From NCBI RefSeq assembly GCF_052072235.1, contig NZ_CM125436.1, forward strand, positions 1,296,001 to 1,360,000: a stretch of 64,000 bases of DNA. The letters run 5' to 3'. Below, one piece after another: positions 1 through 7,739 of the stretch (its first letter is position 1; each line of letters begins with the position of its first letter). The notes under the pieces were generated by a model. It was not told the origin of the DNA, searched no databases, and was given only the letters and a program-made list of their open reading frames with translations. A program made the position numbers and the translations under genes. This DNA is from Brevibacillus_D fluminis_A (GTDB lineage Bacteria; Bacillota; Bacilli; Brevibacillales; Brevibacillaceae).

Positions 1-6
1 AAAAAG

Positions 7-1284
7 TTGGAAAACAAGATTGATTTGCTTGTGCACAACATCGGCCGATTGGTGACCATGCAAGGCGAGGCGGGCCCGCGTACGGGCAGTGCCATGGCGC
101 AGGTCGGAGAAATCACGGGCGGCGCTGTGGCGATTGCGGATGGGACCGTTTATGCGGTCGGCACTGAGGACGAGGTTCGCGCCCAAATCGCAGGCATGAC
201 GGTGGCGCAAGAGCTGGACGCGGAAGGCAGGCTGGTCACGCCGGGCTTGATCGATGCACATACGCACCTGGTGCATGGAGGCTCCCGCGAGCATGAGCTG
301 GACCTCAAGCTGAAAGGCGTTTCCTATCTGGACATTTTGGCGAGCGGCGGGGGCATCTTGAGCACGGTTCGTTCCACGCGCCAAGCGACCGAACAGGAGC
401 TGTACGACAAAGCGCGAAGAAGCCTCGATATGATGCTCTTGCAAGGGATGACCACCGTCGAGGCCAAGAGCGGTTACGGGCTTACGCTGGAAGATGAACT
501 GAAGCAGCTTGCGGTGGCGCGCAGCCTGAACGAGACGCATCCGGTCGAGCTTGTCTCCACGTTTATGGGCGCTCATGCCGTACCGGAAGAATACAAAGGC
601 CGCGCGGATGAGTATGTGGATCTCGTCATCAACGTGATGCTGCCGGAAGTGAAGCGCCAAGGTTTGGCCCAGTTTTGCGACGTATTTTGCGAGCACGGCG
701 TGTTTACCGTCGCGCAATCGCGCAAAATTTTGACCGCGGCCAAAGAGCTGGGCTTCGGTATCAAAATTCATGCGGACGAGATCGAACCGATGGGCGGCGC
801 GCAGCTGGCAGGAGAGCTGGGCTGCATTTCCGCCGAGCATCTGCTCGCTGCTACGGATGAAGGGTTCGCAGCGATGCAGCAAGCGGGTACCGTTGCGGTC
901 TGCCTGCCGGCGACATCGTTCAATCTGCGGCTGAAAACGCATGCGCGCGCACGGCGAATGATCGAGATGGGCGTGCCGGTCGCCATTTCTACCGATTACA
1001 ACCCAGGCAGCTCGCCTACCGAGTCGATTCAATTGGTAATGACGCTCGGCTGCTTGAATCTGGGTCTGACGCCGGAGGAAGTGATGACGGCTGTCACGGT
1101 CAACGCGGCACATGCGATTGGCAAAGCAGATGTAGTCGGCAGTCTGGAAGCTGGCAAACAGGCGGACCTCGTGATCTTCAATGCGACTAATCTCGCCTAT
1201 CTGCCCTATCATTTCGGCATCAATCATGTAAACACGGTCGTGAAGCGCGGCCTGGTGGTTGTGGCGGAAGGACAGCTTGTATAA
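7..1284 (+). CDS. hutI: Imidazolonepropionase (histidine degradation)
   Basis: Hydrolyses imidazolone-5-propionate to N-formimino-L-glutamate, the third step of histidine degradation, in the cytoplasm. The 425-aa protein has the usual length and aligns end to end with the B. subtilis enzyme. It shows the amidohydrolase metal motif HTH (H85, H87) after VTPGLID, a metal-binding histidine in HADE (H255), and the aspartate in STDYNPGSS (D330). The TTG at 7 is the first in-frame start, and the following residues resemble the family N-terminus, but the ribosome binding site would lie outside the window. Other hut genes would be expected upstream. A hairpin follows the stop codon. Confidence 0.95.
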   Translation: MENKIDLLVHNIGRLVTMQGEAGPRTGSAMAQVGEITGGAVAIADGTVYAVGTEDEVRAQIAGMTVAQELDAEGRLVTPGLIDAHTHLVHGGSREHELDLKLKGVSYLDILASGGGILSTVRSTRQATEQELYDKARRSLDMMLLQGMTTVEAKSGYGLTLEDELKQLAVARSLNETHPVELVSTFMGAHAVPEEYKGRADEYVDLVINVMLPEVKRQGLAQFCDVFCEHGVFTVAQSRKILTAAKELGFGIKIHADEIEPMGGAQLAGELGCISAEHLLAATDEGFAAMQQAGTVAVCLPATSFNLRLKTHARARRMIEMGVPVAISTDYNPGSSPTESIQLVMTLGCLNLGLTPEEVMTAVTVNAAHAIGKADVVGSLEAGKQADLVIFNATNLAYLPYHFGINHVNTVVKRGLVVVAEGQLV

Positions 1285-1302
1285 AGGAAGAAATGAAAAA
1301 CA

Positions 1303-1346
1303 AAGCAATAGCTTCGCCCTTTTGGTGGCGGGGCTTTTGCTTTTTT
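1303..1346. terminator. Bidirectional hairpin terminator between hutI and a small minus-strand gene
   Basis: A roughly 17-bp stem with two G-U pairs (AAGCAA...GCGCC-type arm against GGCGGGGCTTTTGCTT) with a T-run on both sides. It sits between the hutI stop and the stop of the small gene at 1365-1475. Confidence 0.75.
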
Positions 1347-1364
1347 GCGGTGTATCCGTACAAT

Positions 1365-1475
1365 CTAGCTGGTGTAAAAGAAGTTGAACAGGCCGACGAA
1401 TACCAAAAAGCCAAGCAGCATCATAAAAGCATAGCCGATGTAGAGCAACAGTTTTTTGCTGTCAAAAGGATTCAA
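1365..1475 (-). CDS. Small hydrophobic membrane protein, 36 aa (unknown)
   Basis: A short gene found by reading the minus strand. It starts with TTG at 1475-1473 and is preceded by a clean GGAGGT ribosome binding site (1482-1488 region, about 5 nt away). The product begins MNPFDSKKLLLYIGYAF and continues with one strongly hydrophobic segment (about residues 9-33) ending in FFYTS: a soluble acidic/basic N-terminus, then a single transmembrane helix. It ends just before a bidirectional terminator. I do not recognise the family. The ribosome binding site, terminator and membrane-helix composition support a real gene, but there is no homology evidence here. Confidence 0.55.
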   Translation of the reverse strand: MNPFDSKKLLLYIGYAFMMLLGFLVFVGLFNFFYTS

Positions 1476-1636
1476 GACGCACCTCCAGAATCAGGGATTA
1501 ATTGGATTTGACATTATTTCCTTTATCAACCAAAATTTCAGATGAAAACAACGATTTCCTGAAACTTCTCGTGCGATATTCTGTATTACTTATATAGTGA
1601 AATGTTGATGGCTTTCTGTAAGGAGGAGTGAACAAG

Positions 1637-2086
1637 GTGGCACGTCTGGAATACCGCTTGCTTGATGAGCACCGCCATTTTCCCGTTCTGTATTATTACC
1701 CCATGATCGACAAGGATGAGGTTTCGCTGCGCTTTGCCTGCGATTATTTGGTGAAAGATCGCAAAGTGTTTGAAAAAACATCCTGCGCAATCGAAGAAAA
1801 CACGTATGTCATCTACGTGAAACCGGCCGATGATGAAGAGGCGTATGTTCCGAATGCCAAATCAGCCGCACATGAGCGGAATATCGTCATGGAAGTGAGG
1901 GAGTTTCACGAAGACTCCGCCAGTTATCCGGTCATCGGCACATACCGCTTCCGCGATGACGACGATGCGCTGCTCCATTTGCAAAGCGATTACCTTTATT
2001 TGAATGGGCGCGAGTGGGCGAAAAGCTCAACGGAAATCGATGAGGACCGCATGGTATACGTGTATTATGCAACCGTATCAGGATAG
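1637..2086 (+). CDS. Hypothetical protein, first gene of the glutathionylspermidine-synthase-like operon
   Basis: A 149-aa soluble, acidic protein without signal peptide or membrane segment. I do not recognise it. GTG at 1637 is preferred because AGGAGG at 1621-1626 lies 10 nt upstream; the GTG at 1628 would almost touch that site. The sequence is rich in aromatic and charged residues (LYYYP, YVYYATVSG at the C-terminus) and appears to hold two similar halves: 'VSLRFACDYLVKDRKVFEK...YVIYVKP' and 'ALLHLQSDYLYLNGREWAK...MVYVYYA' share a DYL-x6-[FW]xK-x-S/T pattern about 95 residues apart, which suggests an internal duplication. It is followed by a lipoprotein gene 14 nt downstream, so it probably belongs to the same transcript. 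Confidence 0.8.
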   Translation: MARLEYRLLDEHRHFPVLYYYPMIDKDEVSLRFACDYLVKDRKVFEKTSCAIEENTYVIYVKPADDEEAYVPNAKSAAHERNIVMEVREFHEDSASYPVIGTYRFRDDDDALLHLQSDYLYLNGREWAKSSTEIDEDRMVYVYYATVSG

Positions 2087-2100
2087 GAGGGTGTTTCTTT

Positions 2101-2385
2101 ATGGTTTCGCCGAAAACAAAATCGACTGCGCTGATCCGCATGTTTTTGGCAGCGTCTCTGGTTGCGACCACCGCAACGGCGGGCTGCAGCTCACCAGACG
2201 ACGACTGCAACGACAGAAATAACGACGGGTATTGCGACGATGGCTCCTCGAGCGGTTCTGGTGGCTCGTCAGGCGGGTATTACTACGGTGGGAGCGGTGG
2301 CACAAAGGCGAAGGGCACTAGCTCGGGAATTTCCTCCGGGGCCAAGAGCGGAATCGGCAGCTCGGGGGGATCGTTTGGTGGATGA
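2101..2385 (+). CDS. Small Gly/Ser-rich putative lipoprotein with a Ca-binding-like loop
   Basis: 94 aa. An N-terminal basic stretch and hydrophobic segment (residues 10-28) end in TATAGC, a plausible but non-consensus lipobox with Cys29. A short acidic stretch follows, DRNNDGYCDDG, matching the D-x-N-x-D-G-x-x-D pattern of EF-hand/dockerin-type calcium loops, with cysteines on either side. The rest is almost entirely Gly, Ser and Tyr, ending SIGSSGGSFGG-like. AGGAGG precedes the ATG. The layout (lipoprotein, acidic part, Ser/Gly tail, next to a glutathionylspermidine-synthase-like gene) recalls enterobacterial YgiB/YjfM. The link to that family rests on context and composition, not on clear sequence identity. 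Confidence 0.75.
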   Translation: MVSPKTKSTALIRMFLAASLVATTATAGCSSPDDDCNDRNNDGYCDDGSSSGSGGSSGGYYYGGSGGTKAKGTSSGISSGAKSGIGSSGGSFGG

Positions 2386-3658
2386 CTTGCATGGACTGAC
2401 CTATGCGCAGCGCAGACAACAGCTATATGGGCACATGCGGGAAGAAGGAATCTTCACGTGGGATGAAATGTACGGAGAAGAATATGCGCTCGCAGCGATT
2501 CACCTCATTACCGATTCGTTTCGCGAGGAATTGACGGCTGCGACAGCCGCGCTCGCGCGAATTTTTGCCAAGACAGTGCCCGTGGTGCAACAAGCGGATG
2601 AACGATTGCTGCTTGAGCTGGGCGTACCGGAAGCTGCCGTGGAAGCGGTGCGGCTTGCGATTATGCCGGAATGCCCGACCGTCATCGGCCGCTTTGATTT
2701 CGCCCAAACGCCACAGGGCCTAAAAATGCTGGAGTGCAACAGCGATACGCCGACCGGCATTGTCGAGGCTTTTTATGTGAATGGGCAAGTATGCAGCCGT
2801 TTTCAGGTGACAAACCCGAATGCAGGCATGGAACGGCATATCCGGCAGGCATTCGCCCGGATCGTACAGCGCTACCGCGAGCTTGGCTACCCGACCGAGC
2901 GAATCTGGTTCAGCGCGCTGGACTGGCATGAGGAGGACGCCGGCACGACCCGCTATCTTTTGCAGCAATCCGGCTTGCCCGCCTCGTTCGTACCGCTCGC
3001 CGACCTGCGCGTCACCGATGAGGGGGTCTATGCTGCGGTGGGGGAGGAGCTATGCCCGATCGACTTGCTGTACCGGCTGCATGCGCTTGAAAAGCTTGCG
3101 TTCGAGACGGATGAGGAAGGATTTCCTTCAGGCGCGCAGCTGCTCGCGCTGACCGCCGGCCGCAAAGTGGGGATCATCAATCCGCCTTCGGCATTTGTCG
3201 CACAGACAAAGGCGCTGCAAGCATTGATGTGGGGGTTGCACGAAGCAGGCGAGTTTTTCGATGCCGCCGAGCAGGAGACGATCCGCACCTATATGCTGCC
3301 GACCTATTTTACCAATGAATTCCACGGCCGGTGTGCCTACGTGACCAAGCCGATCTTCGGGCGCGAAGGAGGCGGCGTGACCTTGTACCGTGCGGACGGG
3401 CAGGAGCTTGAGCGCGACCAGGAAAGCGAATATTGGGATCAGCCGATGATTTATCAAGAGATGGCGCAGCTGCCTGCGATTCAAGTGGAAACGCTTGGCG
3501 GATCGTTTGCAGGCCACCTTTTGTGGGGATCGTTCTTTATTGGCGGCGAACCATCGGCGCTTGTCGCGAGAGTGGGCGGGCGCATCACGAACAACATGTC
3601 GTACTTTCTGCCGGTCGGCGTAAAAGGCAAAAAGAATGAGAAGGAGTGGGGTACATGA
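2378..3658 (+). CDS. Glutathionylspermidine synthase-like ATP-grasp protein (YgiC/YjfC type)
   Basis: About 426 aa. The family uses ATP to form an amide bond. The real substrate of YgiC/YjfC-type members is unknown, and glutathionylspermidine itself is unlikely in a Firmicute. Seen: RFDFAQTP...LECNSDTPTG (about residues 105-124), equivalent to the Mg/ATP-binding segment of the synthetase domain; KPIFGREGGGV (about 324) as the ATP-grasp glycine-rich loop; and a C-terminal GSFF...ARVGGRITNNMSYFLP block typical of the family. The frame is open upstream, but the GTG at 2378 (or TTG at 2375) follows GGGGGA by 7 nt and is where family similarity begins. It overlaps the lipoprotein gene by 8 nt and the next gene by 4 nt, so the genes are translationally coupled. 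Confidence 0.88.
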   Translation: MDDLHGLTYAQRRQQLYGHMREEGIFTWDEMYGEEYALAAIHLITDSFREELTAATAALARIFAKTVPVVQQADERLLLELGVPEAAVEAVRLAIMPECPTVIGRFDFAQTPQGLKMLECNSDTPTGIVEAFYVNGQVCSRFQVTNPNAGMERHIRQAFARIVQRYRELGYPTERIWFSALDWHEEDAGTTRYLLQQSGLPASFVPLADLRVTDEGVYAAVGEELCPIDLLYRLHALEKLAFETDEEGFPSGAQLLALTAGRKVGIINPPSAFVAQTKALQALMWGLHEAGEFFDAAEQETIRTYMLPTYFTNEFHGRCAYVTKPIFGREGGGVTLYRADGQELERDQESEYWDQPMIYQEMAQLPAIQVETLGGSFAGHLLWGSFFIGGEPSALVARVGGRITNNMSYFLPVGVKGKKNEKEWGT

Positions 3659-4092
3659 TCACCCAATGGGCATATATACTTAATTTTTTAACCTATCTGG
3701 CAGTAACGCTGCCGCTTTTGGCCGTAGGCATTTTCGTTTTTTTGGTGACAACTCCCTATAAAGAGTATGACTTGATCAAACAGGGCGCAGATACGACAGA
3801 TCCGGCCAAAATCAACGCGGCAAAAGCGGCGGCGCATGACCTGGGCGGCAAGATACTAGGTTTGGTGATCGTGCTGGCCTCGGCCATCTACCATTCCGTC
3901 AATCTGGTCGATCTGGTTGTGTGGGGCGGGATCGGCATCGTCTTCCAAGTGCTTGTTTTTTATTTGTTCGAACTCTTGACGCCATTTCGGGTTATCTCGG
4001 AAATTCCCAAAGGGAATGTTTCGGTCGGGATTTTCTCATCGCGCCTGAGCGTGGCGGCGGGCTTACTTTTAGCTGCATTGATCAGCTATTAA
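3655..4092 (+). CDS. DUF350 family membrane protein (YjfL-like)
   Basis: 145 aa with about four hydrophobic segments (roughly 5-31, 68-86, 88-112 and 122-143). It matches the DUF350/YjfL family of small inner-membrane proteins found beside glutathionylspermidine-synthase-like genes in many bacteria. The ATG at 3655 overlaps the TGA of the preceding gene (ATGA) and lies 9 nt after AAGGAG. The in-frame GTG at 3646 touches that site and is less likely. Function unknown; the conserved pairing suggests it works with the ATP-grasp enzyme at the membrane. Confidence 0.85.
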   Translation: MITQWAYILNFLTYLAVTLPLLAVGIFVFLVTTPYKEYDLIKQGADTTDPAKINAAKAAAHDLGGKILGLVIVLASAIYHSVNLVDLVVWGGIGIVFQVLVFYLFELLTPFRVISEIPKGNVSVGIFSSRLSVAAGLLLAALISY

Positions 4093-4124
4093 AATCAGGA
4101 ATCCCCTGTTTATCAGCAAAAACT

Positions 4125-4158
4125 CGCGCTGCTTCCGGAAGAGGCGGCGCGTTTTTTC
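4125..4158 (+). terminator. Terminator of the ATP-grasp/DUF350 operon
   Basis: CGCGCTGC...GGCGGCGCG stem (about 10 bp including G-U pairs) followed directly by TTTTTTC. It lies 33 nt after the DUF350 stop. Confidence 0.8.
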
Positions 4159-4256
4159 TCGTACCTGCCGCATTTCGACAGGGTGATTTGCGAAAACAGA
4201 CGATCTGACATGATGCGCGGTTCAGTCTGTGAACCGCTGTCACGTAAAAAAGTGGA

Positions 4257-4284
4257 TTACAGTTCCTTATTTTCACAGTATAAT
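4257..4284 (+). promoter_or_regulatory. Possible sigma-A promoter for the histidine kinase
   Basis: TTACAG at 4257-4262, a 16-nt spacer, and TATAAT at 4279-4284. The start codon lies 45 nt or more downstream. The rest of 4159-4328 shows no gene. Confidence 0.5.
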
Positions 4285-4328
4285 TAATAACATTCAGTCT
4301 ATTTCGTGGAACATCTTGGCTTTCTCGC

Positions 4329-5510
4329 GTGAGACAACAAGGAATGTTTAGTCGCATGAAACAATGGCATAAAAAGCAAAGAGGGGTTGGGTGCGCACAA
4401 ACGATGAGCGATGTGATCAAGACCGAATTGAAGCGAAGCATGACGGCTCGGCGACAGCATGCGCACGATCATTTGCTGCAGATGGAGGAAGGATTCCGGC
4501 GTCTTGTCGATCAGTCCCCCGATCCTGTGCTGATCTGTTTGGATGGCGGCACGATCGTTTATGTGAATCAGGAAGCGCTCGATCTTCTCGGAGCGAGCAG
4601 CTGTGAACAGCTGATCGGTAGACATGTCTGCGAGTTTTACCATCCTGACCATCGTGAACATGCGCTTGAACATTTTCGGAAGGTTGAGACGGGTCAAAAT
4701 ATCGGCCTCGTGGAAGGGAAAGTGATCAGGCTGGACGGGCGGATGAAGGAGATCGAGTGGAAGGGAACGCTCACCTCCTATAACCGGCAGCCTGCCATCC
4801 ATCTGCTGGTACGGGATATTACGGAGCAGAAAGCGACGCAACAGCTGCTGCGCAACCAGGAAAAACTGTCGCTCGCCGGACAGCTTGCCGCCGGTATTGC
4901 CCACGAAATCCGCAATCCGCTGACGTCGCTGAAAGGCTTTTTGCAGCTGATGCAGGCACATGGAACCGGCAAACGCGAATATTTTCAAATCATGTCCTCC
5001 GAGCTGAACCGGATCGAGGGCATCGTAGGGGAAATGCTGACGCTCGCCAAACCGGCCTCCGTGCAGTTCAAGGAGAGCGATCTCGTAGAGCTTTTGAAGC
5101 ATGTGGTGACGCTTCTGGAGACGAAAGCCATCTTGAACAATGTGGTGATCAAGGCTGCTTATGACGTGAAAACAGCGGTCATCCATTGTGATGAGAATCA
5201 ATTGAAACAGGCATTTATCAACTTTATTAAAAACGGGATCGAAGCGATGCCCGATGGCGGAGAAATTTTCATTCATCTATGTGCGCCTGATGAGTTCAGC
5301 TACCGGATTGCCTTTAGCGACCAGGGGTGCGGCATATCGGAGGCGCAGCTTGAGAAGCTGGGCGAGCCGTTCTTCACGACCAAGCATTTCGGCACGGGCC
5401 TTGGCTTCATGATGAGCGAAAAAATTATCCGGCAGCATCAAGGCTCGATTCAGATTGAGAGCCAGTTGAACAAAGGCACGAAAATATTGGTCGAGCTGCC
5501 CATATCGTAA
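4329..5510 (+). CDS. PAS-domain sensor histidine kinase, sporulation-kinase-like
   Basis: 393 aa, with no transmembrane segment, so cytoplasmic. Order: basic N-terminus, PAS domain (about 50-165), HisKA with GIAHEIRNPLTSLKGF (phosphorylated H192), and HATPase_c with N box FINFIKNGIEAMPDGG, G1 DQGCGI, F box EPFFTTK and G2 GTGLGFMMS. The H-box and N-box sequences resemble the soluble KinA/KinE group that feeds the Spo0F phosphorelay. No response regulator gene is adjacent, as expected for an orphan kinase. The start is uncertain: GTG 4329 and ATG 4404 are both possible and neither has a strong ribosome binding site. A GAF/HD-GYP gene follows at once. Confidence 0.85.
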   Translation: MRQQGMFSRMKQWHKKQRGVGCAQTMSDVIKTELKRSMTARRQHAHDHLLQMEEGFRRLVDQSPDPVLICLDGGTIVYVNQEALDLLGASSCEQLIGRHVCEFYHPDHREHALEHFRKVETGQNIGLVEGKVIRLDGRMKEIEWKGTLTSYNRQPAIHLLVRDITEQKATQQLLRNQEKLSLAGQLAAGIAHEIRNPLTSLKGFLQLMQAHGTGKREYFQIMSSELNRIEGIVGEMLTLAKPASVQFKESDLVELLKHVVTLLETKAILNNVVIKAAYDVKTAVIHCDENQLKQAFINFIKNGIEAMPDGGEIFIHLCAPDEFSYRIAFSDQGCGISEAQLEKLGEPFFTTKHFGTGLGFMMSEKIIRQHQGSIQIESQLNKGTKILVELPIS

Positions 5511-5526
5511 GGAAAGCGAGTGACTC

Positions 5527-6687
5527 GTGGTGGAGGGCGACGGGGACTTGGTGATGGCACCCAGAATACGTGAAGAGTTACAACCGGAAGAATTGCTGAA
5601 AATCATCTTTACATACACGGCCAAGATCGCCAATGAAAAATGCCTCGACCGTTTGCTCATGCTGATGGCTGATATGGGACGAGAACTGATCGTTGCCGAC
5701 AGATGCACACTATGGTTGCTGGATGAAAGCAACCGCCAGCTGTGGACGCGAGTGGCACATGGCGTCAAGGAAATCCGGATTCCGGCGGACAGCGGATTGG
5801 TGGGCAGCGCTATTCAGAGCGGCGAGCCGATCATTATCGAGGATGCATACGGTGACAAGCGATTCAACCAGACGGTAGACAAGCAGACAGGCTATCGAAC
5901 GAAAGCGGTTTTGGTAACGCCGATCCGCGACAATGAGGGCAGGATCATCGGCGCTTACCAGGCGATCAACAAGCTGACGGAAGCCCAGGTTTTTTCGGTG
6001 AAAGATTTGGAATATTTGACGCTTGCCTCTGCCTATTCCGGCAAGTCGCTGGAATCTGCGCTCTTGTATCAGGAGATCGAGGAAACCCAAAAGGAAATCA
6101 TTTTCCGCATGGGTGAAATTGGAGAAAGCCGCTCCAAGGAAACCGGCAACCATGTGAAGCGGGTAGCCGAGTATTCGTTTTTGTTGGCCACCTTGTATGG
6201 GATGAGCCCTGAGGAAGCGGAATTGATCAAAATGGCTTCGCCCATGCATGACATCGGGAAAGTGGCCATTCCCGACGAGATTTTAAAAAAACCGGGCAAG
6301 TTGACCGAAGAAGAATTCGAAATCATGAAAACTCATACATACATTGGCTATCGATTGTTGAAAAACTCCAACCGGCGCATTTTGAAAGCCGCGGCCATCA
6401 TTGCCTATCAGCACCATGAAAAATGGAACGGGAAAGGATACCCGCAAGGACTCAGCGGCGAGCAGATTCACTTGTATGGGCGGATCACGGCGGTAGCTGA
6501 CGTGCTGGATGCCCTGGCAAGCGAGCGGGTCTACAAGCGGGCCTGGGATTTCGACCGCGTCATCGACCTGTTCAGACAGGAGCGCGGCGAACATTTTGAT
6601 CCGGTGCTTGTCGATTTGCTTCTGGATCACACGGATGAATTCATCGCGATCAAGGAAGCCTATCGAGATGAAGTGCTGGAAGGGTAA
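5527..6687 (+). CDS. GAF and HD-GYP domain protein, predicted cyclic-di-GMP phosphodiesterase
   Basis: 386 aa. An N-terminal GAF domain (about 30-175, containing ITPIRDNEGRIIGAYQAINK-like features) is followed by an HD-GYP domain (about 190-370). All signature residues are present: HDIGK, the following HT, HHE, GKGYP and DVLDAL. HD-GYP proteins hydrolyse cyclic di-GMP (some act on cGAMP), so an active enzyme is predicted. The start is uncertain: GTG 5527/5530, TTG 5548 and ATG 5554 all lie before the conserved region and there is a GGAGGG at 5532-5537. It follows the histidine kinase by 16 nt, so kinase and phosphodiesterase are probably co-expressed and may act in one signalling route. Confidence 0.88.
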   Translation: MVEGDGDLVMAPRIREELQPEELLKIIFTYTAKIANEKCLDRLLMLMADMGRELIVADRCTLWLLDESNRQLWTRVAHGVKEIRIPADSGLVGSAIQSGEPIIIEDAYGDKRFNQTVDKQTGYRTKAVLVTPIRDNEGRIIGAYQAINKLTEAQVFSVKDLEYLTLASAYSGKSLESALLYQEIEETQKEIIFRMGEIGESRSKETGNHVKRVAEYSFLLATLYGMSPEEAELIKMASPMHDIGKVAIPDEILKKPGKLTEEEFEIMKTHTYIGYRLLKNSNRRILKAAAIIAYQHHEKWNGKGYPQGLSGEQIHLYGRITAVADVLDALASERVYKRAWDFDRVIDLFRQERGEHFDPVLVDLLLDHTDEFIAIKEAYRDEVLEG

Positions 6688-6701
6688 AGGGGATGGAGCA
6701 T

Positions 6702-7229
6702 ATGGTTCGAGACGTCGCCAATCGCTATCAAGGGCTTCCGCGGCGCACGCCGGATATGCTGTTTCAGGTGGTCCGCAAGTTCGCCCGGGCGGCGCTCCAG
6801 CATGATCCGTTCATTCAGAAAAAGAAGCGCGATGTGGAGCTGGCGAGAGAAGAGATGAGAGCAAGCGGTGAAAGCGGGCGTCTGGTCAGCGAGCTGACCA
6901 TTCTGTTTCAGGAATTTCACTTTTACCTCACTTGCTGGCTGCAGATCGATCTTGCCTTATACCGGCTGGCGGAGGCGGATCAAAAGTTTGGAGAAATCCG
7001 CAACCGGTTTCATGACGATCTTGAGCTGCATCTGCGCATCCGCAAGCTTGTCGATGATACGGCAAGCTGTGTTACCGAGCAATTTGTCCGATGCGGGGAA
7101 GAGATGGCATGCGTGACGGACGACCGTTATTGGTTTGAAGGAACTCCCTTTTCGGTAGATGAGCGAAGCGTGCAGTCGCTCAAGCGATTGGTTGACGCAA
7201 TCATGGGGCAGCGGCCCCCCTCATCCTGA
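6702..7229 (+). CDS. Hypothetical helical protein downstream of the HD-GYP gene
   Basis: About 175 aa, soluble and predominantly helical by composition, with many Arg, Leu and Glu residues and no signal peptide. I do not recognise a family. It has a Tyr/Phe-rich centre (LFQEFHFYLTCWLQIDLALYRL) and four cysteines. ATG 6702 is preferred because AAAGGGGA lies about 9 nt upstream; ATG 6693 would be too close. It follows the HD-GYP gene by only 14 nt and is probably the third gene of the kinase/HD-GYP transcript. Its last 9 nt overlap the end of a convergent gene. Confidence 0.7.
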   Translation: MVRDVANRYQGLPRRTPDMLFQVVRKFARAALQHDPFIQKKKRDVELAREEMRASGESGRLVSELTILFQEFHFYLTCWLQIDLALYRLAEADQKFGEIRNRFHDDLELHLRIRKLVDDTASCVTEQFVRCGEEMACVTDDRYWFEGTPFSVDERSVQSLKRLVDAIMGQRPPSS

Positions 7230-7640
7230 TGGGCCGTTTTGCTTGCTCGCCAAGACTTGTTCGACGATGTGCAGGTGAAGCGCATTTTGCGATTTGGACG
7301 TAAAATGGCGGTGGATCAAATAGAGGGCAACCACGCATAAAATCGTAATGACGCACAGAAGCGCCGGAATGCTTTCCTCCAGCAAGTTGGCCAGCTTGCT
7401 CGAGAAGACCAGAAAAATAAAAGGAACCGATGTAAAGCAAAGCGGAATGTAGCCCAGCTGCACTTCCGTTTTTTTGATCGCGGCATAAATCAGCCGCAAG
7501 TCCTCAACCGGCAGTTTGTCGTAAAAGTCCCAGATCGCATGGATGTCAGAAAGATCCCTGAGATTGCTCACCGTCGCATGGGAAGCGCCATAGCGGCTGA
7601 GTTCCTTGTACAATTTTTCGTAATTGCCGTATGTTCGCAT
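7221..7640 (-). CDS. Hypothetical membrane protein, two transmembrane segments
   Basis: 139 aa. A soluble charged N-terminal half (about 1-60) is followed by two hydrophobic helices (about 64-82 and 90-109) and a short cytoplasmic tail rich in His and Gln. ATG at 7640 follows GAGGTG by about 6 nt. Not recognised. It converges on the preceding gene and overlaps its end by 9 nt. It stands alone between a terminator-like hairpin upstream and the convergent gene. Confidence 0.7.
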   Translation of the reverse strand: MRTYGNYEKLYKELSRYGASHATVSNLRDLSDIHAIWDFYDKLPVEDLRLIYAAIKKTEVQLGYIPLCFTSVPFIFLVFSSKLANLLEESIPALLCVITILCVVALYLIHRHFTSKSQNALHLHIVEQVLASKQNGPSG

Positions 7641-7660
7641 CCGATCACCTCATAAACAGC

Positions 7661-7692
7661 CAAAACCGCCCCGAAAGGCGGTTTTGTTTTTG
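7661..7692. terminator. Hairpin terminator, AAAACCGCC/GGCGGTTTT
   Basis: A 9-10-bp stem with a CCGAAA-type loop. The T-run is stronger on the plus strand (GTTTTGTTTTTGG), but the minus-strand copy ends the repeat-protein gene at 7740-8429. Confidence 0.65.
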
Positions 7693-7739
7693 GAAACCGA
7701 GTCAGCAGCCGCACAAACGGCAGACGCTGACAAGCAAAA

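Noticed and set aside
2162..2377. N-terminal extension of the glutathionylspermidine-synthase-like protein
   Set aside because: It overlaps the lipoprotein gene in another frame, has Arg/Ala-rich junk composition and no ribosome binding site. GTG 2378 has one.
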